Positions 43,037 through 51,107 of a DNA stretch of 64,000 bases are shown here, in pieces. The notes under the pieces were generated by a model. It was not told the origin of the DNA. It saw only the letters and a list, made by a program, of their open reading frames with translations, and ran no database searches. This stretch comes from Pseudarthrobacter sp. NIBRBAC000502770. GTDB taxonomy: Bacteria; Actinomycetota; Actinomycetes; Actinomycetales; Micrococcaceae. A program made the translations under genes and the position numbers. How positions within the stretch are numbered: the stretch's first letter is position 1; every line of letters starts with the position of its first letter. The DNA lies in contig NZ_CP041198.1 in assembly GCF_006517815.1 (NCBI RefSeq), forward strand, positions 1,426,001 through 1,490,000. The letters run 5' to 3'.

Positions 43037-46000
43037 ATGGCACCGCGAAGTTTTCTTCAATGGCCGGTCGTCCGTCAACTGACCACGGGCGACCTCTTGG
43101 GCCGTGGACCGTCGGTAACCTCGGCCAGGACGAAGGCCATTGCCCCCCGGACCGCAACTGCCGACCGCGTCGTGCAAAGTGTGTGCCCCTACTGCGCAGT
43201 GGGATGCGGGCAGCGCGTCTACGTCAAGGACGAGAAAGTCATCCAGATCGAAGGCGATCCGGATTCACCGATTTCCCGCGGCCGGCTCTGCCCCAAGGGT
43301 TCTGCCAGCGAGCAACTGGTAAATTCGCCGGGCAGGCAGACCAAGGTCCTTTACCGTGCGCCGCGATCTACCGAATGGAAGCGCCTGGACCTGGCCACCG
43401 CCGTCGAGATGATCGCGGAGAGGTTCATCGAAACCCGCCGCCGGACGTGGCAGCAGGAAGATGAACACGGCCGGCTGCTGCGCAGGACCATGGGCATCGC
43501 CTCACTGGGCGGCGCAACCTTGGACAACGAAGAGAACTACTTAATCAAGAAGCTCTTTACGGCTGCCGGGGCGGTGCAGACCGAGAACCAGGCGCGTATT
43601 TGACACTCCGCAACGGTTCCCAGTTTGGGAGCCTCGTTTGGACGCGGTGGCGCTACGCAGTCACTGCAGGACATGGCCAACGCCGACTGCATCATCATCC
43701 AGGGTTCCAACATGGCCGAGTGCCATCCCGTGGGATTCCAGTGGGTTGCCGAGGCCAAGGCCCGCGGAGCCAAGGTCATCCACATCGACCCCCGGTTCAC
43801 GCGGACGTCCGCGGTTTCGGACAAGCACATCCCCATTCGGGCTGGATCTGACGTTGTGCTGCTTGGCGCGCTCATCAACTACGTGATCGCCAACGACCTC
43901 TGGTTCAAGGAGTACGTCAGCGCGTACACCAACGCTGCCACCCTGGTCCACGACGATTACCGGGACGCCGAGGACCTGGGCGGCCTGTTCTCCGGATTCG
44001 ACCCGGAGCGGCGGGCCTACGACACATCCTCCTGGGGTTACGCCGAAAAAGACGACGGTGTAATCGACGACCCTGGTTCCGGATCTGATCATGGCGCCGA
44101 TGCCGGGGCGCGTGCCCACGGCGACACGTTCGGCAGCGGTGGTCCGCCCATGGAACATGCCGAAGTACTGCGTGACGACACCCTGCAGAACCCCCGGACG
44201 GTCTTCCAGATCGTGAAGCGGCACTATGCCCGCTACACGCCTGAGATGGTCCAGGACATGTGCGGCATCAGTGTCGCGGACTTCGAATACCTGGCGCGCA
44301 CCATCACTGAGAACTCGGGACGCGACCGGACCACCTGCTTCGCATACGCCGTGGGATGGACCCAGCATTCCCTGGGAACACAGTTCATTCGCGCCGCAGC
44401 GATCCTGCAGCTCCTGCTCGGGAACGTGGGAAGGCCGGGCAGTGGAATCATGGCCCTGCGCGGCCACGCCAGCATCCAGGGCTCCACCGACATCCCAACC
44501 CTGTTCAACCTGCTGCCCGGATACCTGCCGATGCCCAGCGCGGGCCGCCACGACACCCTCGAAGAGTATCTGGCGGTTGTGGGATCCAAGCAGCAAAAAG
44601 GCTTCTGGGCCGACGCGGACGCCTACACCATCAGCCTCCTCAAGGCCTGGTGGGGGGAGGCAGCAACGGCAGAGAACGACTGGGCTTACGACTACCTTCC
44701 GAGGCTCACCGGCGCCCACGGGACGTATGAGACTGTGATGGGCATGCTCGAGGACCAGGTGGAGGGCTACTTCCTGCTCGGCCAGAATCCGGCGGTCGGC
44801 TCGGCCCACGGCCGGATGCAGCGCCTGGGAATGTCGCACCTGAAGTGGCTGGTGGTCCGGGACCTGAACATGATCGAGTCGGCGACCTGGTGGAAGGACG
44901 GCCCGGAAATCGAATCCGGGGAACTCCGCACCGAGGACATCGAGACCGAGGTCTTCTTCCTGCCGGCAGCAACGCACGTGGAGAAGGCAGGGTCCTTCAC
45001 CCAGACCCAGCGGCTGCTTCAGTGGCGGCACCAGGCGGTGGCTCCGCCGGGTGAGTGCCAGAGCGAACTGCAGTTCTTCTTCGAACTGGGCAAGCGGATC
45101 CGGGAGAAGCTGGCCGGCTCGCAGGACGAGCGTGACCGTCCGCTGCTGGACCTGACGTGGGACTACCCCACGGACGAACACGGCGACCCCGACGCCGAGG
45201 CAGTGCTGGCCGAAATCAACGGCCGCCACATGGCCGGTCCCGACGCCGGCAAGCCCCTTTCCGCCTACACCGAACTGCGCGCCGACGGTTCCACGGCTGC
45301 CGGCTGCTGGATCTACACGGGCGTCTATGCCGACGGTTTCAACCACGCTGCCAACCGCAAGCCCGGCCGGGAGCAGGGGCCCGCGGCTTCCGAATGGGGT
45401 TGGGCGTGGCCCGCGAACCGGCGCATCCTGTACAACCGGGCCTCGGCCGACCCTGCAGGTAAACCCTGGAGCGAGCGGAAGAAGTACATCTGGTGGGACC
45501 AGGAGCAGGGTAAATGGGTGGGCGACGACGTGCCCGACTTCCCGGTCGACCTGGCGCCGGACAGCAAACCCGATCCGTCCGTCGGCGGTCCGGCCGCACT
45601 CAGCGGTGACGACCCCTTCATCATGCAGGCCGACGGCAAGGGCTGGTTGTTTGCGCCGAAGGGCCTGATGGACGGGCCCCTTCCCACGCACTACGAGGCG
45701 CAGGAATCGCCGGTTGCCAACGCGCTGTACCCGCAGCAGCAAAACCCGGCAAGGCTGGTGTTCCCCCGCGCGGACAACCTCAGCGCGCCGAGCGCCGGTA
45801 CCAGCGGGGCAGACGTCTACCCGTTCGTCTTCACCACATACCGGCTCACCGAGCACCATACGGCGGGTGGAATGAGCCGCTGGCTCCCGTACCTGTCGGA
45901 GCTGCAGCCGGAGATGTTCTGCGAGGTCTCGCCCGAACTGGCCGCCGAACGTGGCCTGGAGCCGTACGGGTGGGCCACCATCATTTCGCCCCGCTCCGCC

Positions 46001-46369
46001 ATCGAGGCGAAGGTGCTTGTCACTGACCGGATGGCGCCCCTCAAGGTCGGCGGCCACACCGTGCACCAGATCGGGCTGCCCTACCACTGGGGCGTCGGCA
46101 GCAACGCAGTCGTCAGCGGGGACGCCGCCAACGACCTGCTGGGTGTGACGCTGGATCCCAACGTACAAATCCAGGAATCCAAGGTGGCCTCCTGCGACAT
46201 CCGTCCGGGGCGCCGGCCGCGGGGCAAGGATTTGCTGGCCTTGGTGGCCGAGTACCAGGCGAGGGCCGGGGTAACCACCGCGACCAGCAACCAGGCGGTC
46301 ACTGACCCTGCTGCGGAGGGCATCGAACCCGCTGGCGGCAATGGCCACGCCGATGGTGGGCCGCGATGA
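43037..46369 (+). CDS. fdhA: formate dehydrogenase alpha subunit, selenocysteine-containing
   Basis: Molybdopterin (bis-MGD) formate dehydrogenase, 1110 residues including Sec. From ATG 43037 the N-terminus has the [4Fe-4S] motif SVCPYCAVGCGQRV and GRLCPKGSASEQLVNSPGR. The frame meets TGA at 43601-43603 (residue 189) in the context ENQARI-U-HSATVPSLGAS, the Sec position of formate dehydrogenases, and continues with SFGRGGATQSLQDMANADC to 46369. A SECIS-like hairpin follows the UGA. No Tat signal is visible, so the active site is probably cytoplasmic. It overlaps a 33-codon ORF and is followed by the FeS and membrane subunits; the Sec machinery genes are downstream. Confidence 0.95.
43601..43640 (+). 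promoter_or_regulatory. bacterial SECIS element at the Sec UGA
   Basis: The UGA at 43601-43603 is followed by a hairpin: GGTTCCC (43615-43621) pairs with GGGAGCC (43627-43633) around loop AGTTT. The loop starts 18 bases after the UGA and contains the GU that SelB recognises. Position and form match bacterial SECIS elements. Confidence 0.82.
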
Positions 46370-46467
46370 TGGGAGTCATCGTTGGCCCCGCCGACACAAA
46401 CCTTGCCCGGCCCGGAACCCAGCCCCAGTGCAGCGTTCCGGGCATCGACCCGACGTTGGAGAACTAG
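46366..46467 (+). CDS. 33-codon ORF between formate dehydrogenase subunits
   Basis: ATG 46366 overlaps the alpha-subunit stop (ATGA). The frame MMGVIVGPADTNLARPG... ends with TAG directly before the beta-subunit ATG at 46468. The beta-subunit ribosome site (TTGGAG) lies in its last codons. It may be a small coupled protein or only a translational bridge between alpha and beta. No family recognised. Confidence 0.35.
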   Translation: MMGVIVGPADTNLARPGTQPQCSVPGIDPTLEN

Positions 46468-47463
46468 ATGGGCCAGCTGTCCGGACCGACCGACCCCACC
46501 GCCGATGCCCATTGGGAGCACAACCATCCGCGGAAGGGATTCTTCACCGACACCTCGATCTGCATTGGCTGCAAGGCCTGCGAAGTGGCCTGCAAGGAGT
46601 GGAACCACAACCCGCAGGACGGCAACCTCGAACTTCTGGGGTCCTCCTACGACAACACCGGTTCGCTGGGCGCCAGCACGTGGCGGCATGTCGCCTTCAT
46701 CGAACAGGGCCAGGAACGCATTGTCGAAGCCCGCGAATCGGGACGGGCCCTGGTCAGCCTGGGCATGCCCCGGATCGGGCCTCCCACCCCGGCTGCGATA
46801 GACCAGGCTGATACCACCCCGCCGGACACCGCCGATTTCCGCTGGCTGATGTCCTCCGACGTGTGCAAGCACTGCACCCATGCCGGGTGCCTGGACGTCT
46901 GCCCCACCGGCGCGCTGTTCCGCACCGAGTTCGGCACCGTGGTGGTGCAGGACGACGTCTGCAACGGCTGCGGAACCTGCGTGGCCGGGTGCCCGTTCGG
47001 CGTCATTGAACGCCGCAGCAACGGCACCGTCAAGGTCGCCACCAGCAGGGAGGACCAGCACGCCAAGCATCCCGCCGTCCCCAACGAGGGCATCGCCCAG
47101 AAGTGCACGCTGTGTTACGACCGCCTGGTGGCCGACGAGACACCGGCGTGTGCAAAGGCGTGCCCGACGACGTCCATCAAGTTTGGCGACCACGATGCCA
47201 TGGTGGAGACGGCCCGGGAACGCGTTGACGCCCTGCACGCACAGGGAATGACCGAGGCCAGGCTGTACGGCGCGAATGAAAACGACGGCGTCGGCGGCAC
47301 CGGATCGGTGTTCCTCCTCCTGGACGAACCGGAGGTCTACGGACTTCCACCGGACCCACGGGTACCCACCGCTGACCTGCCGACGATGTACCGGCGAGCT
47401 GGCCTGGCAGTGGCGGGAATGGCCGCGGCGGCTGCGCTGGCTTTCCTGGGAGGACGCGCGTGA
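46468..47463 (+). CDS. formate dehydrogenase FeS (beta) subunit
   Basis: Electron-transfer subunit with four [4Fe-4S] clusters, 331 residues. Ferredoxin-like Cys groups are at CIGCKACEVACKEW, CKHCTHAGCLDVCPTGA, CNGCGTCVAGCPFG and KCTLCYDRLVADETPACAKACPT. A C-terminal hydrophobic helix (AGLAVAGMAAAAALAFLGG) anchors it to the membrane, as in FdnH-like subunits. It links the Sec-containing alpha subunit to the NrfD-like membrane protein; its stop overlaps the next start (GTGA). Confidence 0.95.
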   Translation: MGQLSGPTDPTADAHWEHNHPRKGFFTDTSICIGCKACEVACKEWNHNPQDGNLELLGSSYDNTGSLGASTWRHVAFIEQGQERIVEARESGRALVSLGMPRIGPPTPAAIDQADTTPPDTADFRWLMSSDVCKHCTHAGCLDVCPTGALFRTEFGTVVVQDDVCNGCGTCVAGCPFGVIERRSNGTVKVATSREDQHAKHPAVPNEGIAQKCTLCYDRLVADETPACAKACPTTSIKFGDHDAMVETARERVDALHAQGMTEARLYGANENDGVGGTGSVFLLLDEPEVYGLPPDPRVPTADLPTMYRRAGLAVAGMAAAAALAFLGGRA

Positions 47464-48551
47464 CACTTTCCGAGTTCGACAGTTTCCGGCCATCCGAACC
47501 TGCCCGCCGTCGCCGTGAGGGTGGCAAACGTGGCTCCGGCCGCCGTCGGGACAGCGGTGACGGTTCCCGGGAAATGCCGATGGTTCCGGAGCCGGAATTC
47601 ACTTCCTACTACGGCCGTCCGGTGGTTAAGCCTGCCCCCTGGGGCGATGACGTCGCGATCTACCTTTTCCTGGGTGGCGTGGCCGCCGGATCGGCTTTCC
47701 TTGGCCTCGGCGGGCAACTGACCGGACGCCCGGTGCTGCGCAGAAATGCGCGGCTGGGCGCCCTGGCGGCAGTGGGCGCCGGCGCAGTTTTCCTGGTGAA
47801 GGACCTGGGCCGGCCGGAGCGGTTCCTGCACATGCTGCGGACTTTCAAGGTCACCTCGCCGATGAGCGTCGGCTCGTGGATCCTCAGCGCCTTCAGCGCC
47901 GGCGCGGGAGTATCAGCTGTGGCGGAAATCGACCGGATGAGCGGAAACCGGCTGCCCTTGGGTCCCTTGCGCAAAGTGCTGCAGGCGGTCGAAGGACCAG
48001 CCGGCATCGAAGCCGCAGTTTTCGCCGGACCCCTGGCTGCCTACACAGCCGTCCTCCTGGGCGATACTGCCACACCGACGTGGAACGCCGCCCATGAGGA
48101 ACTGCCGTTCGTTTTCGTGAGTTCCGCCTGCCTGGCCTCTGCCGGCCTGGCCATGGTCACGACGCCGGTAAGCGAAACAGGTCCGGCGCGGAATCTCGCC
48201 GTGCTGGGCGTGTTGGGCGACGTTGCGGCCATGAAGGTGATGGAGCACCGGATGGACCCGGTTGCCGCCGAGCCGCTGCACCAGGGCAAGGCCGGGACAA
48301 TGCTCAAATGGAGTGAGCGGCTGGCCGTCGCCGGCGGCCTTGGCGCGCTGCTGGGCGGACGGAACCGTATGGTGGCCGCGGCCTCGGGACTGGCGCTGCT
48401 TACCGCTTCGGCACTGACCCGGTTCGGTGTGTTCGAGGCGGGCCTCGCCTCGGCCAGGGATCCGAGGTACACCATTGAACCGCAAAAGAACCGGCTGGCG
48501 GCCCGCCGCGCGGCCGGGGTCACCGGCGATTCAATTACCACCGGCAGCTGA
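47460..48551 (+). CDS. nrfD: NrfD/PsrC-like membrane subunit of formate dehydrogenase
   Basis: Polytopic quinone-interacting subunit, 363 residues, GTG start overlapping the beta-subunit stop. After an unusually Arg-rich N-terminal tail (PARRRREGGKRGSGRRR) comes the NrfD core: WGDDVAIYLFLGGVAAGSAFLGLGG and GRPERFLHMLRTFKVTSPMSVGSWIL, with eight or so helices ending LARDPRY-like (LASARDPRYTIEPQK). NrfD takes the place of the cytochrome b subunit, so the complex would pass electrons from formate to menaquinone without haem. Confidence 0.92.
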   Translation: MTLSEFDSFRPSEPARRRREGGKRGSGRRRDSGDGSREMPMVPEPEFTSYYGRPVVKPAPWGDDVAIYLFLGGVAAGSAFLGLGGQLTGRPVLRRNARLGALAAVGAGAVFLVKDLGRPERFLHMLRTFKVTSPMSVGSWILSAFSAGAGVSAVAEIDRMSGNRLPLGPLRKVLQAVEGPAGIEAAVFAGPLAAYTAVLLGDTATPTWNAAHEELPFVFVSSACLASAGLAMVTTPVSETGPARNLAVLGVLGDVAAMKVMEHRMDPVAAEPLHQGKAGTMLKWSERLAVAGGLGALLGGRNRMVAAASGLALLTASALTRFGVFEAGLASARDPRYTIEPQKNRLAARRAAGVTGDSITTGS

Positions 48552-48572
48552 CCGGCTGCCCCTAAGAGGGCC

Positions 48573-49598
48573 TCAACGGACTTCGATGCCCTTCCCGGCG
48601 GTGGTGTGGCCAATGACCGGGTGCCCCGGCAGCTCGCCTACAACGAGCAGGCCGCCTGAGGTTTGGGCATCAGCCAGGAGCAGCAGGTCGTCGTCACTGA
48701 CGCCGGCGGCGGCGCCGAGATGCGGCCGGACCCAGTCCAGGTTGCGCCGGGTACCCCCGGACACGAAACCGTCCCGGAGCGCCTCGCGGGCTCCCTGGAT
48801 CACCGGTACCGAGGCCAGGTCAATCACCGCCCCGACGTCCGAGGCCCGGACCATCTTGTAAAGGTGTCCAAGAAGCCCGAATCCGGTCACGTCGGTTGCC
48901 GCCCTGACACCGGCAGCCACCGCGGCGTCGGCCGCGTCGCGGTTCAGGGCAGCCATGGTTTCCACGGCTTCAGGGAACACCTCGCCGGTCTGCTTGTGCC
49001 GGTTGTTGAGAAGTCCGACGCCGATTGGCTTGGTGAGCGTGATGGGCAGTCCGGGCCGGGCGGCATCGTTGCGCAGCAAACGGTCCGGATGGGCCACGCC
49101 CGTCACTGCCATGCCGTACTTTGGCTCAGGGTCATCAATTGAGTGGCCCCCAAGAACCGGACAACCCGCCTGCGAGGCTACGCTCAGCCCGCCGCGCAGG
49201 ACTTCGGTCATCAGCTCCATGGGGAGGACGCCCCGGGGCCAGCCGATGAGGTTGATCGCCGTGATTGGCCGGCCGCCCATGGCGTAAATGTCCGAGAGCG
49301 CATTGGCTGCGGCGATCCGGCCCCAGTCGAAGGCGTCGTTGACCACGGGAGTGAAAAAGTCGGCCGTGGTCAGGACGGCAAGGTCCTCACGCACCAGGAC
49401 CGCGGCCGCGTCGTCGCCAGTGTCGAGGCCTACCAGTACCTCGGCTCCGGGCTGGCCGATCAGGCCACGGACCGCGTCTTCGAGCTCGCCCGGAGGAATT
49501 TTGCAGGCGCAGCCACCCCCGTGGGCATAGTCGGTGAGCCGGACTGCGCCGGCGGCACCTTCATCGAGTTGCTGGATTGACGTCTGGGCCTCATTCAC
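48573..49598 (-). CDS. selD: selenide, water dikinase
   Basis: Makes selenophosphate from selenide and ATP, the Se donor for Sec synthesis; 341 residues. The active-site segment is AHGGGCACKIPP with Cys about 30 and Lys about 33, so this is the Cys, not Sec, form. AIR-synthase-type motifs follow (VGLDTGDDAAAVLV, LSDIYAMGGRPITAINLIGWP, CPVLGGHSIDDPEPKYG, TDVTGFGLLGH). It is convergent with the formate dehydrogenase operon and divergent from tRNA-Sec/selA/selB, with 43 bases between its start and the tRNA gene. Confidence 0.96.
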   Translation of the reverse strand: MNEAQTSIQQLDEGAAGAVRLTDYAHGGGCACKIPPGELEDAVRGLIGQPGAEVLVGLDTGDDAAAVLVREDLAVLTTADFFTPVVNDAFDWGRIAAANALSDIYAMGGRPITAINLIGWPRGVLPMELMTEVLRGGLSVASQAGCPVLGGHSIDDPEPKYGMAVTGVAHPDRLLRNDAARPGLPITLTKPIGVGLLNNRHKQTGEVFPEAVETMAALNRDAADAAVAAGVRAATDVTGFGLLGHLYKMVRASDVGAVIDLASVPVIQGAREALRDGFVSGGTRRNLDWVRPHLGAAAGVSDDDLLLLADAQTSGGLLVVGELPGHPVIGHTTAGKGIEVR

Positions 49599-49641
49599 CT
49601 GCCCAGCGTACCTTCAAGGCAACCCTGCTATATTGAGGCGC

Positions 49642-49736
49642 GGTGGCGTCCGGGTCCTGGTGGGCCCCCCGGTCTTCAAAACCGGTGCGGCTGAGCATCT
49701 CGGCCTGGCGGGTTCGATTCCCGTCCGCCACCGCCA
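49642..49736 (+). tRNA. selC: tRNA-Sec (UCA anticodon)
   Basis: 95-base tRNA with encoded CCA. Anticodon TCA at 49676-49678 in loop CTTCAAA, stem CCGGT/ACCGG. The D-arm has the Sec-specific 6-bp stem (GGGTCC/GGGCCC) with a 4-base loop. The long variable arm GGCTGAG-CAT-CTCGGCC (49689-49705) is paired. The T-loop is TTCGATT. The acceptor stem is 8 bases on each side with seven Watson-Crick pairs; T8 faces a C. It is 36 bases upstream of selA, probably in one transcript. Confidence 0.95.
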
Positions 49737-49772
49737 ACTTTCGGCAACGAATGCCGCGATACGAGGAGGGCT

Positions 49773-51104
49773 GTGGACCAGGTCGATCCCCGGCGCCTGA
49801 TTCCCCGCACGAATGACCTGCTGGCACTGCCGGCGGTCCGCGAGGCCCGCACCCGGCTGAACGGGCGCATCATCCGCGAACTCGTCCGGGATGTCCAGGA
49901 GCAGGCCCGGAGCGGCGGGCTCCCGGCTGGCCAGGTGGAACCTGTCCTGCTGGCTGCCGTCGCTGCCCGGACGGCAACAACCCTGCGCCCGGTCCTGAAC
50001 GCCACCGGGGTCATCGTGCACACCAACCTGGGGCGTGCGCCGCTTTCCGAAAGCGCGGTTGCTGCCCTCGTCGCGGCCAGCGGCTACGTGGACGTGGAGC
50101 TCGACCTATCGGACGGCAGCCGTTCACGCCGCGGCGCCGGAGCCCGCGCCGCCCTCCTCGCTGCATGTCCTGCGGCGGAGGACGCGCTGGTGGTGAACAA
50201 CGGAGCGGCAGCACTGGTGCTCGCCACGACGGCCCTGGCGGCCGGCCGCGAGGTGGTGCTGAGCCGGGGCGAACTGGTGGAAATCGGTGCCGGGTTCAGG
50301 CTCACCGACCTGATGGAATCCACGGGTGCAAGGCTTCGCGAAGTAGGCACCACCAACCGGACCCACCTCCATGACTACGCCGGGGCGCTCGGACCGGATA
50401 CCGGGTGCATCCTCAAGGTCCACCCCAGCAACTTCCGTGTTGACGGCTTCACCTCGGCTGTTCCCATGGCTGAGCTGAGCCGGCTGGCTGCCGGCAACGG
50501 GGTGCCCCTCGTGGCTGACCTCGGCAGCGGACTGCTGGCACCGGACCCGTTCCTGCCGGATGAACCGGATGCCGCCACCGCTTTGGCGAGTGGGGCCGAC
50601 GTCGTGATTGCCAGCGGCGACAAACTGCTGGGCGGCCCCCAGGCCGGCCTGCTGCTGGGCCGCAGGGAAGTCATCGCGCGGCTGGCGCGCCACCCGCTGG
50701 CCCGCGCGGTCAGGGCCGATAAACTTGCCCTTGCCGCCCTGGAGGCGACCGTTGCCGGCGGCCCGCCGCCGGTCGTCCAGGCGCTGCACGCCGACGCCGG
50801 GCAACTGCGCCGCCGAACTGACCGGCTGGCCCGGGAACTTGGTGCAGCCGTGGTCCCGCATGACGGCAGGGTAGGCGGCGGAGGTGCCCCGGGGGTTCCC
50901 CTGGCCGGGTGGGCACTCCGGCTCCCGGAAGGCGTCGCCCGGCTCCTGCGGACCGGGGATCCGGCCGTGCTGCCGCGCGTCCACGACGGCTTCTGTTTGG
51001 TTGACCTGCGGTGCGTCCCCGAACGGGACGACGCCCGGATCGCCGCGGCCGTACGGGAGGCGTTGGCAAGCCTCGAAGCCGCGGATGCCGGCAGGGCGGG
51101 CTGA
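49773..51104 (+). CDS. selA: L-seryl-tRNA(Sec) selenium transferase
   Basis: PLP enzyme that turns Ser-tRNA(Sec) into Sec-tRNA(Sec) with selenophosphate; 443 residues from GTG 49773 (GAGGAGGG upstream). The PLP lysine is about residue 284 in ASGDKLLGGPQAGLLLG; GVIVHTNLGRAPLS and VNNGAAALVLATTALAAGREVVLSRGELVEIG are typical SelA segments. It lies between tRNA-Sec and selB, with 3 bases to selB. Confidence 0.96.
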   Translation: MDQVDPRRLIPRTNDLLALPAVREARTRLNGRIIRELVRDVQEQARSGGLPAGQVEPVLLAAVAARTATTLRPVLNATGVIVHTNLGRAPLSESAVAALVAASGYVDVELDLSDGSRSRRGAGARAALLAACPAAEDALVVNNGAAALVLATTALAAGREVVLSRGELVEIGAGFRLTDLMESTGARLREVGTTNRTHLHDYAGALGPDTGCILKVHPSNFRVDGFTSAVPMAELSRLAAGNGVPLVADLGSGLLAPDPFLPDEPDAATALASGADVVIASGDKLLGGPQAGLLLGRREVIARLARHPLARAVRADKLALAALEATVAGGPPPVVQALHADAGQLRRRTDRLARELGAAVVPHDGRVGGGGAPGVPLAGWALRLPEGVARLLRTGDPAVLPRVHDGFCLVDLRCVPERDDARIAAAVREALASLEAADAGRAG

Positions 51105-51107
51105 GCG

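Noticed and set aside
43601..43603. TGA as a nonsense mutation splitting the formate dehydrogenase gene
   Set aside because: It sits at the conserved Sec position, both halves are in phase, a SECIS hairpin follows, and all sel genes are nearby.
43661..46348. 895-codon open frame antisense to fdhA
   Set aside because: High GC makes long antisense frames common; it has no family features and mirrors the coding strand.
49534..49800. 88-codon frame over the tRNA-Sec region
   Set aside because: It runs through a well-folded tRNA-Sec gene and the selA ribosome site.
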